64,000 nt of DNA, taken from NCBI GenBank assembly GCA_039583875.1, contig CM077162.1, positions 66,337,259 to 66,401,258 on the forward strand. Direction: 5' to 3'. Shown here piece after piece: positions 40,988 to 52,318 of the stretch. The DNA is from Platanthera guangdongensis. Its lineage: Eukaryota > Streptophyta > Magnoliopsida > Asparagales > Orchidaceae. Position numbers and translations under genes: made by a program. The first letter of the stretch is position 1; each line of letters opens with the position of its first letter. The notes beneath the pieces are model-generated. The model did not search any database. It had not been told where the DNA came from and worked only from the letters and a program-made list of their open reading frames with translations.

Positions 40988-41072
40988 AGAAGGTTGGATT
41001 TCAACACAACAAGGACAATAAAGGGTAAGTCAAAATTTGGCATTTCAAATTTTTTATATATATAGACTTGAC

Positions 41073-41214
41073 CTACTCGAGAAATCAAAGGACCTACTCG
41101 AGTAGTCCATTTTACTTACTCGAGTAAGGCAATTCATGTACTCGTGTAGTATACTTCATCTACTCGAGTCAGTCGATTCACCTACTCGAGTAACTCCCCA
41201 TCTACTCGAGTACC
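41073..41214 (+). repeat. TACTCGAGTA array between pol and ORF3 of element C
   Basis: Seven copies of CTACTCGAGTA or near variants in 142 bp, starting 86 bp after the RNase H stop. It is the same motif that fills the C LTRs and is absent from the rest of the internal region. Confidence 0.93.
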
Positions 41215-41337
41215 TATTTTTCTCTTGTGTATGTGCTTCCCTGGTTTTCAAATTTTCTTATATGCCAACCAAGGCTCATGCCGCCTTCTCCTTTTTAAGT
41301 TATTCCCTTCTAGATGATTAAACAGAAACCTAGGGTT

Positions 41338-41344
41338 TATAAAT
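41338..41344 (+). promoter_or_regulatory. TATA box of a putative internal ORF3 promoter, element C
   Basis: TATAAAT in context GGTTTATAAATTCG, 124 bp after the array and 139 bp before the ORF3 ATG. A CT-rich leader with CTCGAG at 41387 follows. Same order as in element A. Confidence 0.65.
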
Positions 41345-41482
41345 TCGAAATTCCAAATTCATTCTATACGAGATCTTTTCCAATCTCTCGAGTACCTGTC
41401 TACCGCTTCGTCTTCCTTCGAGAAGTTGCAGAGCCGCGACGTTTCCTCTTCCCCCCATAGAGCTTTTCTAAGTTTCTGGATC

Positions 41483-43828
41483 ATGGCCGCCGTCTCCAAG
41501 ATTGGTGTAGGTTCGGAACTTGTTACTGCAGCGATTGCAGAGCTGTTAGACGATTTCCACAATTTGTTGGTTCTTCTAGATACCGCCGGACTTTCCTTCG
41601 CTCTCCAAGAACCCTGCCGGATCCTCTTCCCCGAGGTAGCAGAATTATTCTCCAATCTAAAGGTCAAGTGGCATGGCAAAGTTCTGAAATCCAAGGTGAA
41701 AGGTCTGAAAATTAAACTTACCGCGACAGTTGTCTCTCAACTCCTCTGTTTACCGATAGTGGACGAAGAAGACGACCTAGATGACGAAGATTCCGACAGA
41801 ACCTGCTTATTCTGTGGGATTTCTCCTGAAGCTCAGTATATCAAACGGTCAGACATGAAAGCAGAAGGAAAGTTTCTGATTGATGTTATTGGAAAGATTC
41901 TACTGTGGAAGACCAACTCCATAAGAGACATTCCACTGTATTTCTTCGACATAATGCAAGCCATTGTCTGCCGCAAGAAATTCCAGTTTGGCATGCTGCT
42001 TCTGGACAAAATCAAGGACAGCTTAAAATCCCCCAACTTCGCTAGAATAATCTCTCTGCTCCTCCATGAAACAAATCCTCAAGTATTCAACTTCTCCAAA
42101 GGGACCCCTCTTCACCACATGAAGAAGGTCTCCATTTCTTCTATTCAGATATGGGAGCTCAAACTGAAGAATACTGCCCATGCTGCTAAGATTTCAGAAG
42201 TTCCAGCTTTCGAGGACAGGACTCCATCTCCCTCTCCTCATCATGTGGCCAGCTCTTCTGGTGCACCAAGTGAGGGTGAGCCTGCTCCTTCTATCCCAGT
42301 CAGGAAGCCCTCTCCACCAAAAAATACCTCATCTCCTCAGCCAGCAACTTCTTCCCTACCTCATACACCATAAACTCCTCCAACAACTCCTTCAGATCAG
42401 ATACCTCCAGAATCTCTTCTCTCAACAGCTGCTGCTATAGATGCAATGATTGCAGAACTCACTGAAGAAGTGCTGCCTCCGCCTTCTCCAGCAAAATCTC
42501 CAGCTTCCTCCCCAGCTCCAAATCTTGCTTCCTCTCAACCCCAGTTAGAGAGTATTCTCATTTCTGATGAGCCCTCTCCTGAGCCAGCAGAGGCTCCTCT
42601 CAGAACCTTAGATTTCTCTATCCCTTATGATACAGAAGAAAGGGAGGATATCATTCATACAAAAATGGCTGAAAGCTCTGTGATTATTGGAGAAATAGCT
42701 CCATGGGTAGCTCCTCCTCTTTCATCTGCTGCTCCTTCCTCTGCTGCTCCTTCAACTACTGCTGCTGCTTCTTCTTCACTAGATTTGCTATCCCAGATCT
42801 CTCTCCAGCTACAAGACCAGAGAAAATACTTTGATGAATCTCTAGTTGTCTTTATAGCCAAAGTTACTGCTCTAGAAGCAGAGATGAGTAGAGGATTTGC
42901 TGAAATCCAGCATAACACTGAAAAGCTCAAGTACCTGTTTCAACTTGCTGGAAAAGACCTATACCACACTATAACTAGTGTTGGAGAAGTTATGGAACAA
43001 GGTGTCACCCTTGCAAATAATCAAATAGAGCTGGACAAGAGAAATGAAGCCGACAAAGTGAAAATATATGAAGAAGTTGCTCTCTTTAAAAAAGATACTA
43101 TAGAGAGGTTATCTGTTGAAATCAGAAAGGGGGAGAGCTTGGTCAAAGAACAATTAGAAAAATCAGCTGCTCTGAAGTCAGATTTATGGGAAACTCATGT
43201 GAAGAAAATTCATGATGATGTGCTAGGCCAGATACAAAGTGTAAAATTTCATACATATGACATTGCTGTCTGGATGCACAACCAGATTCTCTCAGAGTTT
43301 GCTGCTGACGCCAACATCATTCCCCATCATTTAAATCCATTAGCTGCTGCTGATGCTCCTGCTCCTCCTCTGCAGCCCACATTTTCTCCAAGGCCTGGTG
43401 ATTCTATTGCTCCTACATATTCTTATGCTCAGGATTGGGAAGATGATCATGCTGATATCTTTCTCAAAGCCCCTCCTAAGATATTGACTTACACGAAGAA
43501 AAGGAAATACGGTGAAGGCCCTTCTTCTAGCAAGTCTATTCCTGCTGCTGACAAAAGATATGCTGCTGCTTATACTGAAGTCTGGTCTCCCACTTCCAAA
43601 TCCTTGATTCTGGAGACTCTAAAATTGGCAATGGACTATGATGATAACTGGAACATGCACTATAGCTCCCAGGAATGGGAATTGTATGAGAAGTCCATGA
43701 CCAAAAGGAGAATCTATGACAGAGAGTATGGAAGGAATAATCCCGCTGCTCCTCCTAGGCCTCCCAGATATTATCCTAAACCCTACAGCTATCAGAGAAG
43801 ACAGCAAGAGAAACTGGACAGACAATGA
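41483..43828 (+). pseudogene. ORF3 of element C, full length with one stop
   Basis: 782 codons from ATG (GATCATGGCC) to TGA at 43826, broken only by TAA at 42371. The N-terminal domain of about 250 residues is shared with L and A: LQEPCRILF, LKSKVKGLKIKL, EGKFLIDVIGKILL, FARIISLLLH, GTPLHHMKKV. Residues 260-440 are rich in Pro/Ser/Ala. A long helical region (about 445-610) looks like a coiled coil. The C-terminus has EVWSPTSKSLILETL and RYYPKPYSYQRRQ, both also in A. No signal peptide, membrane segment, knuckle or catalytic motif was found. It follows the array and TATA described above. Function unknown; the position matches the env-like ORF of SIRE elements, but nothing here supports membrane fusion. 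Confidence 0.85.
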
Positions 43829-44046
43829 CATCAAGACTGATTTTCAAGGACTTTTGAGAATGTGTAATGATTGACTGTAGAATTGATAATTTTGGATATT
43901 CTTATTTATATAATTCTAAGTTTTTGTTCTCATTATCCGGTTCATAGTCTATTGCTTGCTTGCACTAATTTTTCTACTTAACTTCCTTTTATGTCTTTAA
44001 TTCACCTTAGTGTAAAGGGTTCTGACTTCAATAACTAGGGGGAGAT
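43829..44046 (+). other. 3' untranslated region and polypurine tract of C
   Basis: AT-rich. The polypurine tract CTAGGGGGAGAT (44035-44046) abuts the 3' LTR. Confidence 0.85.
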
Positions 44047-46055
44047 TGTTGGGTATTGTATCCATATTAACCCAGATTTGATGAAGTCACCCTTGACTAA
44101 GATGAATTATGTTGATTTTGATGCTTTGTTTGAGTTATGTGGTTGCAGGATGCCAATGGGAAGTGTAGACCAATGTCAGTCTATAATGGGTCACCAAATA
44201 CAGGACCATACAATGTAATCCCTCATTGTATGACCCAAGGTGTTGACTCATGTGTAGCCTCTCTATTGGGATACACTTCATATTCAAGCACTTGGACTAT
44301 GTGGATAGAGATGGATGCTGATTTCACCAAAGAAGAAAGAATTTCCACCTTGAAAATTTTTCTAAGCATTCTACTCGTGTAGGTCATTAACTACTCGAGT
44401 GAAATACTTGCTTTATACTCGAGTCAAAATTCTTATACTCGAGTAAGTATATCTCCCTCTCGTGAAGTTAAGTACATATACTCGAGTAGACTGTCACATA
44501 CTCGAGTAGGTTACTTAACTAATCTAGTAGATCATTCTTCTTACTCGAGTAATACAGATTTCACTCTCCAAGTTTTTCTAAGTTAACCACTCGAGTAAGT
44601 ATATATATATACTCGAGTAGTTATAGTTTCTGACTCGTGTAACTGTTTTCTATCTCAAGAGTAAATTTTCTATACTCGAGTAGTATAAGTTATTTACTCG
44701 AGTAGTTCAATTACTACTCGAGTAGTTCAAGCTTTATACTCGAGTAAACTAAATTTCTCTTCTCCTAAAGTTTTTCCAAGTCATTTACTCGAGCAAGTCT
44801 TTTCATATACTCGAGTGGACAATATCCTCTCGAGTAGTTCAGTCTGACTACTCGAGTAGCTCATTTTCCAGTGTTCAGAAATTTTTCTAAGTCCTATCAC
44901 TCGAGTAGTTCATCAAACCACTCGAGTAGTTTTTCTCACCTACTCGAGTAGTACAACTTGTACTCGAGTAGTTCAACTTTATTTCCCGTGAAACTTTTCT
45001 GTATACTCGAGTAGATCTTCTAAGTACTCGAGTAAGTTGATTATATGTACTCGAGTAGTTGATTTCCAGCTACTCGAGTAGTCCTGAGTTATATACTCAA
45101 GTTAGTTTCCTCTATCCACTCGAGTAGTTTTATACCTACTCGAGTAGTCGTTTCTTCACTCGTGTATATCACTTCCTTTTGTCTAAAATTTCTTTAAGTC
45201 CAGATTTGACAGATTTTCAAATTCTGTGACATGATTGGTCCACGTGTACATCATTAAAACCAATTATGACCGTTATTAGTATTCTTATATAAGGTCCTGT
45301 CTAATCGACAAACCCTAACAAGAATAATAAGCTTTCAAGATCAAATTTTATTGGAAGAATTTTCTGCAGCCGTTTATCTCTCCTAGTCGTTGTTTCCTCT
45401 CTCTCTCTCTCTCTTCACGGAACGAAAGCCGTCACCGCCGCTATTCTTCTCCGACAAGGGCTTCGATTTTCAGAGGAAATAGACTCAAAAAGTTTTACAG
45501 ATCGAGATCGTTTCTCAACTGCTCATCCTTTTCCCGATTGTGTAAGACAAAGGAAGATTCCAGATCTGTTGCCGAGATTTTCTTCATCTTTTCTGAAAGT
45601 GCCGCAAAGCTTACAAGAAGAAGATCCTGGTTGCTTGATTGCAGATCTGACAGAAAAAAAAATCATTGTTTGTATTTTCTTAAACAATTTTTCATTCTTG
45701 TAGGAGAAGTTTTCTCCGAGTGTAGGAGTCTTCAAATCCGAGTTTGTAGGAAGTTTTGCCTTCCGAGTTGTATTTCCAGTTGGTTGGATCGAGATTGTAG
45801 GAACTTTGTTCCGAGGGTAGGATTGATTTTCAATCCGAGATAGTGGAGTAGCCGAGTCTAGTTTATTGCTACATTGGTGAGGGAAAGTGGATGTACCCAA
45901 GATCGGGGAACCACTATAAATCTTATCTTGTCTGTGATAATTTGGTAGATAGATCTGTGCTTTGTTCTGAGATTTTTGAATTCCGCAAAAGACGCACAAA
46001 TCACCTATTCACCCCCCCCCTTTTGGTGATTTATGTTGACAACTATTATCTTTCA
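44047..46055 (+). repeat. 3' LTR of element C (2009 bp)
   Basis: Starts TGTTGGGTATTG, ends ATCTTTCA, with the CTCGAG array at 44371-45166 and TATATAA at 45286-45292. It is followed by GTTTC and the resumed LTR of E. Confidence 0.95.
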
Positions 46056-46060
46056 GTTTC

Positions 46061-46289
46061 TATCCGCCCGATTACTTCCTGGGATCCAACTGCCTGCTGA
46101 GCACAAGCCGGCCTGGCTAACCGTCGCTGCTGTCTGCGTAGTCCACGCCAACAGACCGCCCAGGCGGCTACAGAACAAATCGTCTGCAAATTCCCTGCCG
46201 ACCTAGCAGTCCGCCAACTCTGTCTGCATAGTCCACGCGGATAGGTCCAAGTGCTCCATTTACCCACTTTCACTTCACAAATTTCAACA
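46061..46289 (-). repeat. 3' LTR of element E, proximal part
   Basis: The first 229 bp of the E 3' LTR in transcription order, starting TGTTGAAATTTGTGAAG at 46289. It matches 50484-50712 of the other LTR. The polypurine tract CTTCAAGGGGAAG lies at 46302-46290 on the minus strand. Confidence 0.9.
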
Positions 46290-46404
46290 CTTCCCCTTGA
46301 AGTGAGAAGTGGTGAATATCTCCAGCAGCTCCCGTAACCTTACACCTGGTCCCTCCGATAGCATATACGAAGACATGTCCAAGATATAGTCCTCGCCCCG
46401 CATA

Positions 46405-48502
46405 TCATGGACCATGAGGGAGCCCAAAAGGAGCCATGCTTCCCTCTGCCTTCTTCTTCAGCTTCAACTTCCACTCATGCATCACAGGAGTATCACCAAC
46501 AACCTTGGCCACAAAAGCCCAAGCCTCGTTACCTCTGAGAGAAGTCACCTCTTCAGCCTTGGTGTCAACCACCTCCTTGATTCTAGTGGGGTCATCACAG
46601 CCAGAAGATAATTGCTCGACCTGAGGGCTAGCAAGGAAACATGGGATCAAGCCTGTCGTGTTCCCTTCACTATATCGAGTTGGTGGCTTACTGAACCTGA
46701 TCATGACTAACCACCTCCGCTGCTCCTGAACCAACTCCGTTCCCGGGCAAACCCGGAACAATGCTCCCCTTGCTTCCTGAACAAGACGTCTACTCACTGG
46801 AACCAGGAGCACCTGGAGCAACACACCCCCTGCCACCTGAACCAAAAGTCTCCGCTCTCGAACAAGAACTACTTGGAACATCGCTCCCCCTGCTTCCTGA
46901 ACCGGAAGCCTCTGCCTTCGAGCCAAAAGTACCTGGAGCATCCCTTCCCCTACTTCCCGACCCTGACACCTTTGCCCTGGTGCTATAAGAACCTGGTACT
47001 CCTGGTGACTCAGGAAGCTCCACCTAAACCTTAGCAGTAGCCTCCTTCAGCCCACCATCTGACCTGCTCATCTATGGCTCTACATAAGAGCTATCCCAAT
47101 ACAACGTCAACTCTTTGAAGACAACATCTCTTGTCATGATGAGCCTCTTCATCACAGGATCCATACACCTCCATCTTCTCCTCTGCTCATCATACCCAAC
47201 AAAGACTAGCTTCGTCTTGAGAGCTTCCGGAGTGTGTACATAGCAGGTAGATCCAAACACCCTTAGGTGCTTCACACTGGGCTTTACTCCGAACATCAGC
47301 TCATAAGGAGTCTTCACATAGATCGGACTAAGAGGCATCCGATTGATGATATGAGCAGCACATGCCAACCCTTTCGCCCAAAGTGCCTTAGAAATGCCTT
47401 TACTCTGAAGCCAACACTTGTAGGTCTTTGTTAACTAACAGATCATCCGAGCTGCAATACCGCCTTACTATGAAGTATGTCCACAAGAAAGCTCCTTCCG
47501 GATCCCTTGCTTCATGCAAAAGTTTGAGAACTCGGTTGAGCCAAACTCACCACCGATGCTTGTCTTCAACTTATTGATCCTCAGGCCAAGCTGGCCTTCC
47601 ACAAGCTTCTTGAACTCCACGAACAAACGCATCATGTTCGACTGCTTCATGAAGTATACCCAAGTATACCTTGAATAGTCATCACCCAATATCAACATGT
47701 ACCTGCTGCCTCCAAGACCGGTGGTGACGGTCGGTCCGACCAGAGAACAATGGACAACCTCCAAAGGTGCTTTACATCTGGATTATGCCTTATCAACCAT
47801 AAAGCGATAAGCTTCACCATGCTGACACCCCGCACACCCCTGACCATTGCCATAGGATGACAATCTAAGCAAGCCTCTTATGAGTCTTATTTCTGCCATT
47901 GCTTTCAGCTTGTCCATCCCTACATGCCCCAGTCTTTCATTCCAGATAGCTGCACTATAACTGGCCTTCATCCGATCAGCACCAGAGCTTGTTGAAGACT
48001 CAACTAAGTTCTTCTCCTTGCCTCCAACATGAGCTACGTTCGCCGAGAGTAAGGTAACCTTGCACTCCTTCCTGAGATGACCATGCTGCTTGCATCTATA
48101 GCACCTTGGTCCTTCCTTCCTCTTCCCATTACGCCTAGGAGAAACACTCCTCTCTTGCTGATATGAAGTAGAAGGACCATCCTCTGCAGCAACCTTCACC
48201 TCCTTCCTGAACAACCCATCAAGGGAAGTCCAAACCTCCGCATCTGACCGACATCCACTGATGTTGTCCAAGAGCTCCGATGAGATCACATGCTTGAGAA
48301 TAGACTCCGCTTTCGCATTTGTCTCCTTCCAAGCTCTCATCTCTTCAGCATTGCCAGTAATAGCCTCTTGTCTTTCTGCTCTGCATATAACCTCCCAAAG
48401 GTCCTCACTAAGAAGAAAGATTTCCATACAATACTTCCACCTATCAAAGTTCGTCTATGTAAGGAGATCAATTCCAAAACAACTTGCACCTTCCACTGCC
48501 AT
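46405..48502 (-). pseudogene. Gag-integrase of element E, broken
   Basis: Same architecture as D. The start MAVEGASCFGIDLLT at 48502 is followed by an in-frame TAG. The knuckle is CYRCKQHGHLRKEC, with the integrase zinc finger directly after it and no protease. In the core, the catalytic positions are VHCSLVGP (Ser for Asp, 47746), LKTSIGGEF (Ser for Asp, 47560) and GGIAARMI (Ala for Glu, near 47450). The segment KTPYELMFGVKPSVKHLRVFG, the Gly/Ser repeat region and an EVTSLRGNEAW tail follow. Breaks: stops near 48457, 47783, 47466 and 47412, and frameshifts further on. The shared loss of the triad with D suggests it predates their split. Confidence 0.88.
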
Positions 48503-48576
48503 GGTTCTACCACTAGTTCCCTCTTATCAAGAGCAATAACCACTTTAGTTGATCACTGCTTATCCACTCTAATCCA

Positions 48577-48588
48577 GCTCTGATACCA
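48577..48588 (-). other. Primer binding site of element E
   Basis: TGGTATCAGAGC on the minus strand, abutting the LTR as in D. Confidence 0.93.
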
Positions 48589-50712
48589 TGTTAAAATTGA
48601 ACAACCTGGCACTTCTACCACGTTGAATTTTCTCCAGGTGGTCAATAAGATAACCTGATGACAAATCAATATTCTCAGCACTATCAAGATCATACCTTGA
48701 TCAGGAGGAAAATTCCCTGGAACCAGGAGTGTGCAGGGGTTATCTCAACTAAAGCCAGTCAACCAGCAAACACATGCAGCACAAGAGTATTTATTAATTC
48801 ATAGCATACTTCTCTACACAGCGAGACATATATGGAGAGACATGCTTCACCAAACAACCACCCAAGCGAAAACATAGAACTACAAAAAACAAGACAAGAG
48901 AAACAAGCCACGCGGAATCAACCACCAAGCCGCCGGTCTACTACTGTGGAGTCCGCTCTGTCCGCTAGGTCGCCAGACCGCAACCCAAACAGCGCGGACT
49001 ACGCCTTATTCCAATGCTATCTCTAGCCGCCGATCTGCAAGCTGCCTGACCGCGAGGTCGCCTAGCCGCCAGACCGCACATGTTGCGATGCCGAATAGAA
49101 CAGTCCACCTGAGGCAGACAACTTATTGAACCCCGAACCAAGTTGCCAAAGAGAAGACCGTCTGGTCGCTGTCTGCGACCTGATCTTTTCCGCCTGTTGC
49201 TTAACCGCAGAGTCTGCACTGTCCCTGACCGCAATCAAAGCCAAGTCCTTGCTTTCCAGCACTATCTGCACAACCTACACAGCATAACCCGGTCAACTCA
49301 ACTAAACCGCGTGGACACCAAAAGGCAGTCTGCAGCAACCTATGCGGGCTCAAGTACTGTTCACTTACTTCGGCTCTCAGGTTTCTATTCCTGATGTGAC
49401 ATGGGTCCTATTTATAGGCACGATGATGAGTGTGGTCACCGCCCTAGCCGATAGGATTACCGCCACATCTCGTAGCAAGACATCTCCGCAGTCTGCGGAT
49501 ACATTCTAGTCCGCCACACCTGTGTAAGATAGCCAGCCTACATAGCTTCTCCAAGGCCGGACACAATCGCCAGTCCGCCTTGTCGCCAAAGGCCAAACCG
49601 CCAAGACATCACTAAAGCCAGACAACAACACCAGTCCGCCTTGTCGCCAAGGGCCAAGCCAGGACAGCCACAGCCAGACTTCACAGCAACACTATCCGCC
49701 AATCTACAGACACAGCTCCAGCCCGCTTATCCTGAGCCAACAGCCTCGCCATCAAGGCACCTGCCAGACTCAGCAGACACACAGCTTCAGTCCATCAATC
49801 CCGAGCCCACGGCCTCGCCACCAAGGCAACAACCGGACTCAGCGGACACACAGCTTCAGTCCGCCAATCCCGAGCCCACAGCTTCGCTACAAAGGTAATA
49901 ACCGGACTCAGCAGACACGCCGATCCAGTCCGCACATACTACGGACAACTATAGTCTGTATATCCCTGCAGACATCCCAGTCCGCATACCTTGCAGACTT
50001 CTCCAGTCCTCATATCCTGCAGACTGCTCCAGTCCGCATATCCCAAGTCCACAACCACACCAGCAAGGCAGCTGTCGGACTCACCGGACTCCAGCTCCAG
50101 TCCGTACACATTTACAGACACAATCTCCAGTCTGCTTATCCCCAAACTCGCAACCAAGGCAATTGCACTTCTGTCGATCTTGGCGGACTGAGAAGCAGTC
50201 CGCACTCCACTACGCGATCTCCCCGGACTGAGCCAAACATGAACTTGGTTCAGACCGAACCAAGTCCACACCATTGGCCACAAGGGCCAGTCCGCACTTA
50301 CTAGCAGACACTGGATCCAGTCCACCTGTCCTGGCGAACTCCAGTATCACTCCACACTAACTAGCGGTCTCCGCGGCTTCTACCTGCCGCTACACCAGAG
50401 CAAGACCAAGGCAACTGCAAAACCGGTCTGCCAAGCTCCCGTTCTTCAGTACACCTCTTACCGGACTCTGCGGCTAGAGTTTCTATTCGCCCGATTACTT
50501 CCTGGGATCCAACTGCCTGCTGAGGAAAAGCCGGCCTGGCTAACGGTCGCTGCTGTCTGCATAGTCTACGCGAACAGACCGCCCAGGCCGCTACAGAACA
50601 AACTGCCTGCAACTTCCCTGCCAACCTAGCAGTCTGCCAACCCTGTCCACGTAGTCCACGCTGATAGGTCCAAGTGCTCCATTCACCCACTTTCACTTCA
50701 CAAATTTCAACA
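48589..50712 (-). repeat. 5' LTR of element E (2124 bp)
   Basis: Minus strand from TGTTGAAATTTG (50712) to TTTTAACA (48589). GCGGAC / GTCCGC words are dense at 49480-50650. A TATAAAT on the minus strand lies near 49415. It is flanked by GATGC at 50713-50717. Confidence 0.93.
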
Positions 50713-50717
50713 GATGC

Positions 50718-50947
50718 CTTATGAAAAAGGGATTCAAGCTTTCTTTGAAGAGAAATAGAGAGCAAGGAGGAGTCAATCTTTAAGACTCCAACTAGATCTT
50801 CTTTCTACTATAAAAGAAGATCAAGTAGAAGAGCCCTGAATCTGTTCTTCCTGAAGAATTCATCTTTTCAGGGGCTACTTTAAGATATTACTTCCACAGC
50901 AAATCCAACTGAAGACTCTAAAATATAAAGCTCAAATTTATAGAGTC
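50718..50947 (+). repeat. 3' LTR of element B, third piece
   Basis: 230 bp of B LTR between E and F, downstream of its TATA box; no gene. It ends GAGTC (50943-50947), the duplication of F. Confidence 0.78.
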
Positions 50948-52229
50948 TGTTGGAACCCTAGTTCTGATTTGGGCAAGGATCACTATTAGGAGGATTAGAT
51001 TGACACAATATATATAGTCAAGGGTCATAGGATTATTTCCAGGTTTGCTCCTTCAGAAAAATTGCACATAAGTTTAGATTTGAAGTTCAGAAATTCAGCT
51101 CAAAGAAATTCTCTGAGCTCAGTTCAACGAACTCTGAGCTCAGCTCAAAGAAAGCTGTAAAACTCAGTTCAAAGATTATGTAGTTCAAAATCTCTGAGCT
51201 CAGCTCAACGAACTCCAAGCTGAGCTCAACAATCTCTGAGCTAAGATCAACGAACTCCGAGCCCAGTTTGAAGAAAGATTTAAAATTCAGTTTGACGATT
51301 TCTTTGCAGTATTCAGACAGAATTATTTACAGCTGGCAGAATTAATTAAGGCTTAATTAAAGGAGATTATAGCTATCAGATTTAATGCTATATATTCTTA
51401 TGAATATAGCCGTTTGGAGGCTGCATTAATTAGGGATTAAATCAGGATTTAATGCTAATTGATTCCCAAAGCAATTACCATTCTCGGAAATGTTTTAGCC
51501 ATTGCAGTCAAAGTAAATTCAAATTTTTGAATTATGTTCAGACAAGATATAGAGATATTTATGCAGTAAGATAGAAGATGAAAAAGTAGTAAGAGAGAAG
51601 AAAGATAAACAATAACAAATTAGAGAATTAGTGAAGAACAACACAGCTCTCACACACATAGAATTCTTCATCATTTGCTTCACGCTTCCAAGGGACAACT
51701 ACTCAAAATCAGTCCAAGAAGCTTCTGAAGAGCAACATCACTTTGAAGTCCTATACCCTAAAGCAAAGCTTCCCTCTTTCTTGAACCATTCAACATCTCA
51801 GGGGGAGCTTTTACATCATCAACATCCACTAGTCTTCTCTCAGTGATTTGAGACAGAGAAGACAACATCATTTCTTTTCCCTTTCTTGTGTATAGGGTTA
51901 TAACACCCTTCAAAATTTAACCCCTTTGGTTGTCAAGTCTCCTGATCAAAAGACTTGGTTTGGTTTTTGGGCACTTGATCAAAAGCTCAAAGGGTTGTGA
52001 GATCTCCCTGTAAATAGATCTTGTGGTGACAGTCTCCTGATCAAAAACCTGCTAGTGGATTCCTGCTAGGGTGGTAGAAGAGTGGATGTACCCAGATTTG
52101 GGGAACCACTATAATCCTTGTGTCATCTGTGTTCCTTGCTCTCTTTCTTTATTTTTTTTGCTGTGCTCACTCTTTTATATAACATATACATTTAACTAGA
52201 GTAAAATAAGATCTATCCCCTATCTTTCA
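50948..52229 (+). repeat. 5' LTR of element F
   Basis: TGTTGGAACCC...TATCTTTCA. An array of CTGAGCTCAG, GCTCAACGAACTC and similar words lies at 51087-51290. The conserved GGGGAACCACTATAAT box is near 52097. ORF-like stretches here are chance. Confidence 0.92.
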
Positions 52230-52231
52230 AT

Positions 52232-52243
52232 TGGTATCAGAGC
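52232..52243 (+). other. Primer binding site of element F
   Basis: TGGTATCAGAGC two bases after the LTR. Confidence 0.92.
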
Positions 52244-52318
52244 AGTTTTTCTTAGTTGTATAGGCTAACACCTGAAATTAAACGATCTGATAGATCTTAT
52301 ATTTCTTAAGAGTTTATC

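Larger units (their letters stand above)
23544..46055 (+). mobile_element. Element C: SIRE-type copia element with all parts, holding T
   Basis: 5' LTR 23544-25540, primer site, gag, protease-integrase-RT, [T inserted], RNase H, palindrome array, TATA box, ORF3, polypurine tract, 3' LTR 44047-46055. Target duplication GTTTC on both sides. Without T the element is about 12.6 kb. The LTRs are 1997 and 2009 bp with about 12 differences in the first 190 bases. Gag and pol carry several stops and frameshifts; ORF3 has a single stop. It is the best complete model of the family in the window. Confidence 0.95.
21650..50712 (-). mobile_element. Element E: older relative of D, split by element C
   Basis: Minus-strand element flanked by GATGC (21645-21649, 50713-50717). 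Its 5' LTR is 50712-48589. Its internal region is 48588-46290. Its 3' LTR is 46289-46061 plus 23543-21650, split by C. The two LTRs are 2124 and 2123 bp with about 15 differences in the first 115 bases compared. The gene content is as in D: gag and dead integrase, no RT. Confidence 0.93.

Noticed and set aside
41483..43828. ORF3 as an envelope glycoprotein
   Set aside because: No signal peptide, membrane segment or cysteine pattern is visible in L, A or C; only the position is env-like.
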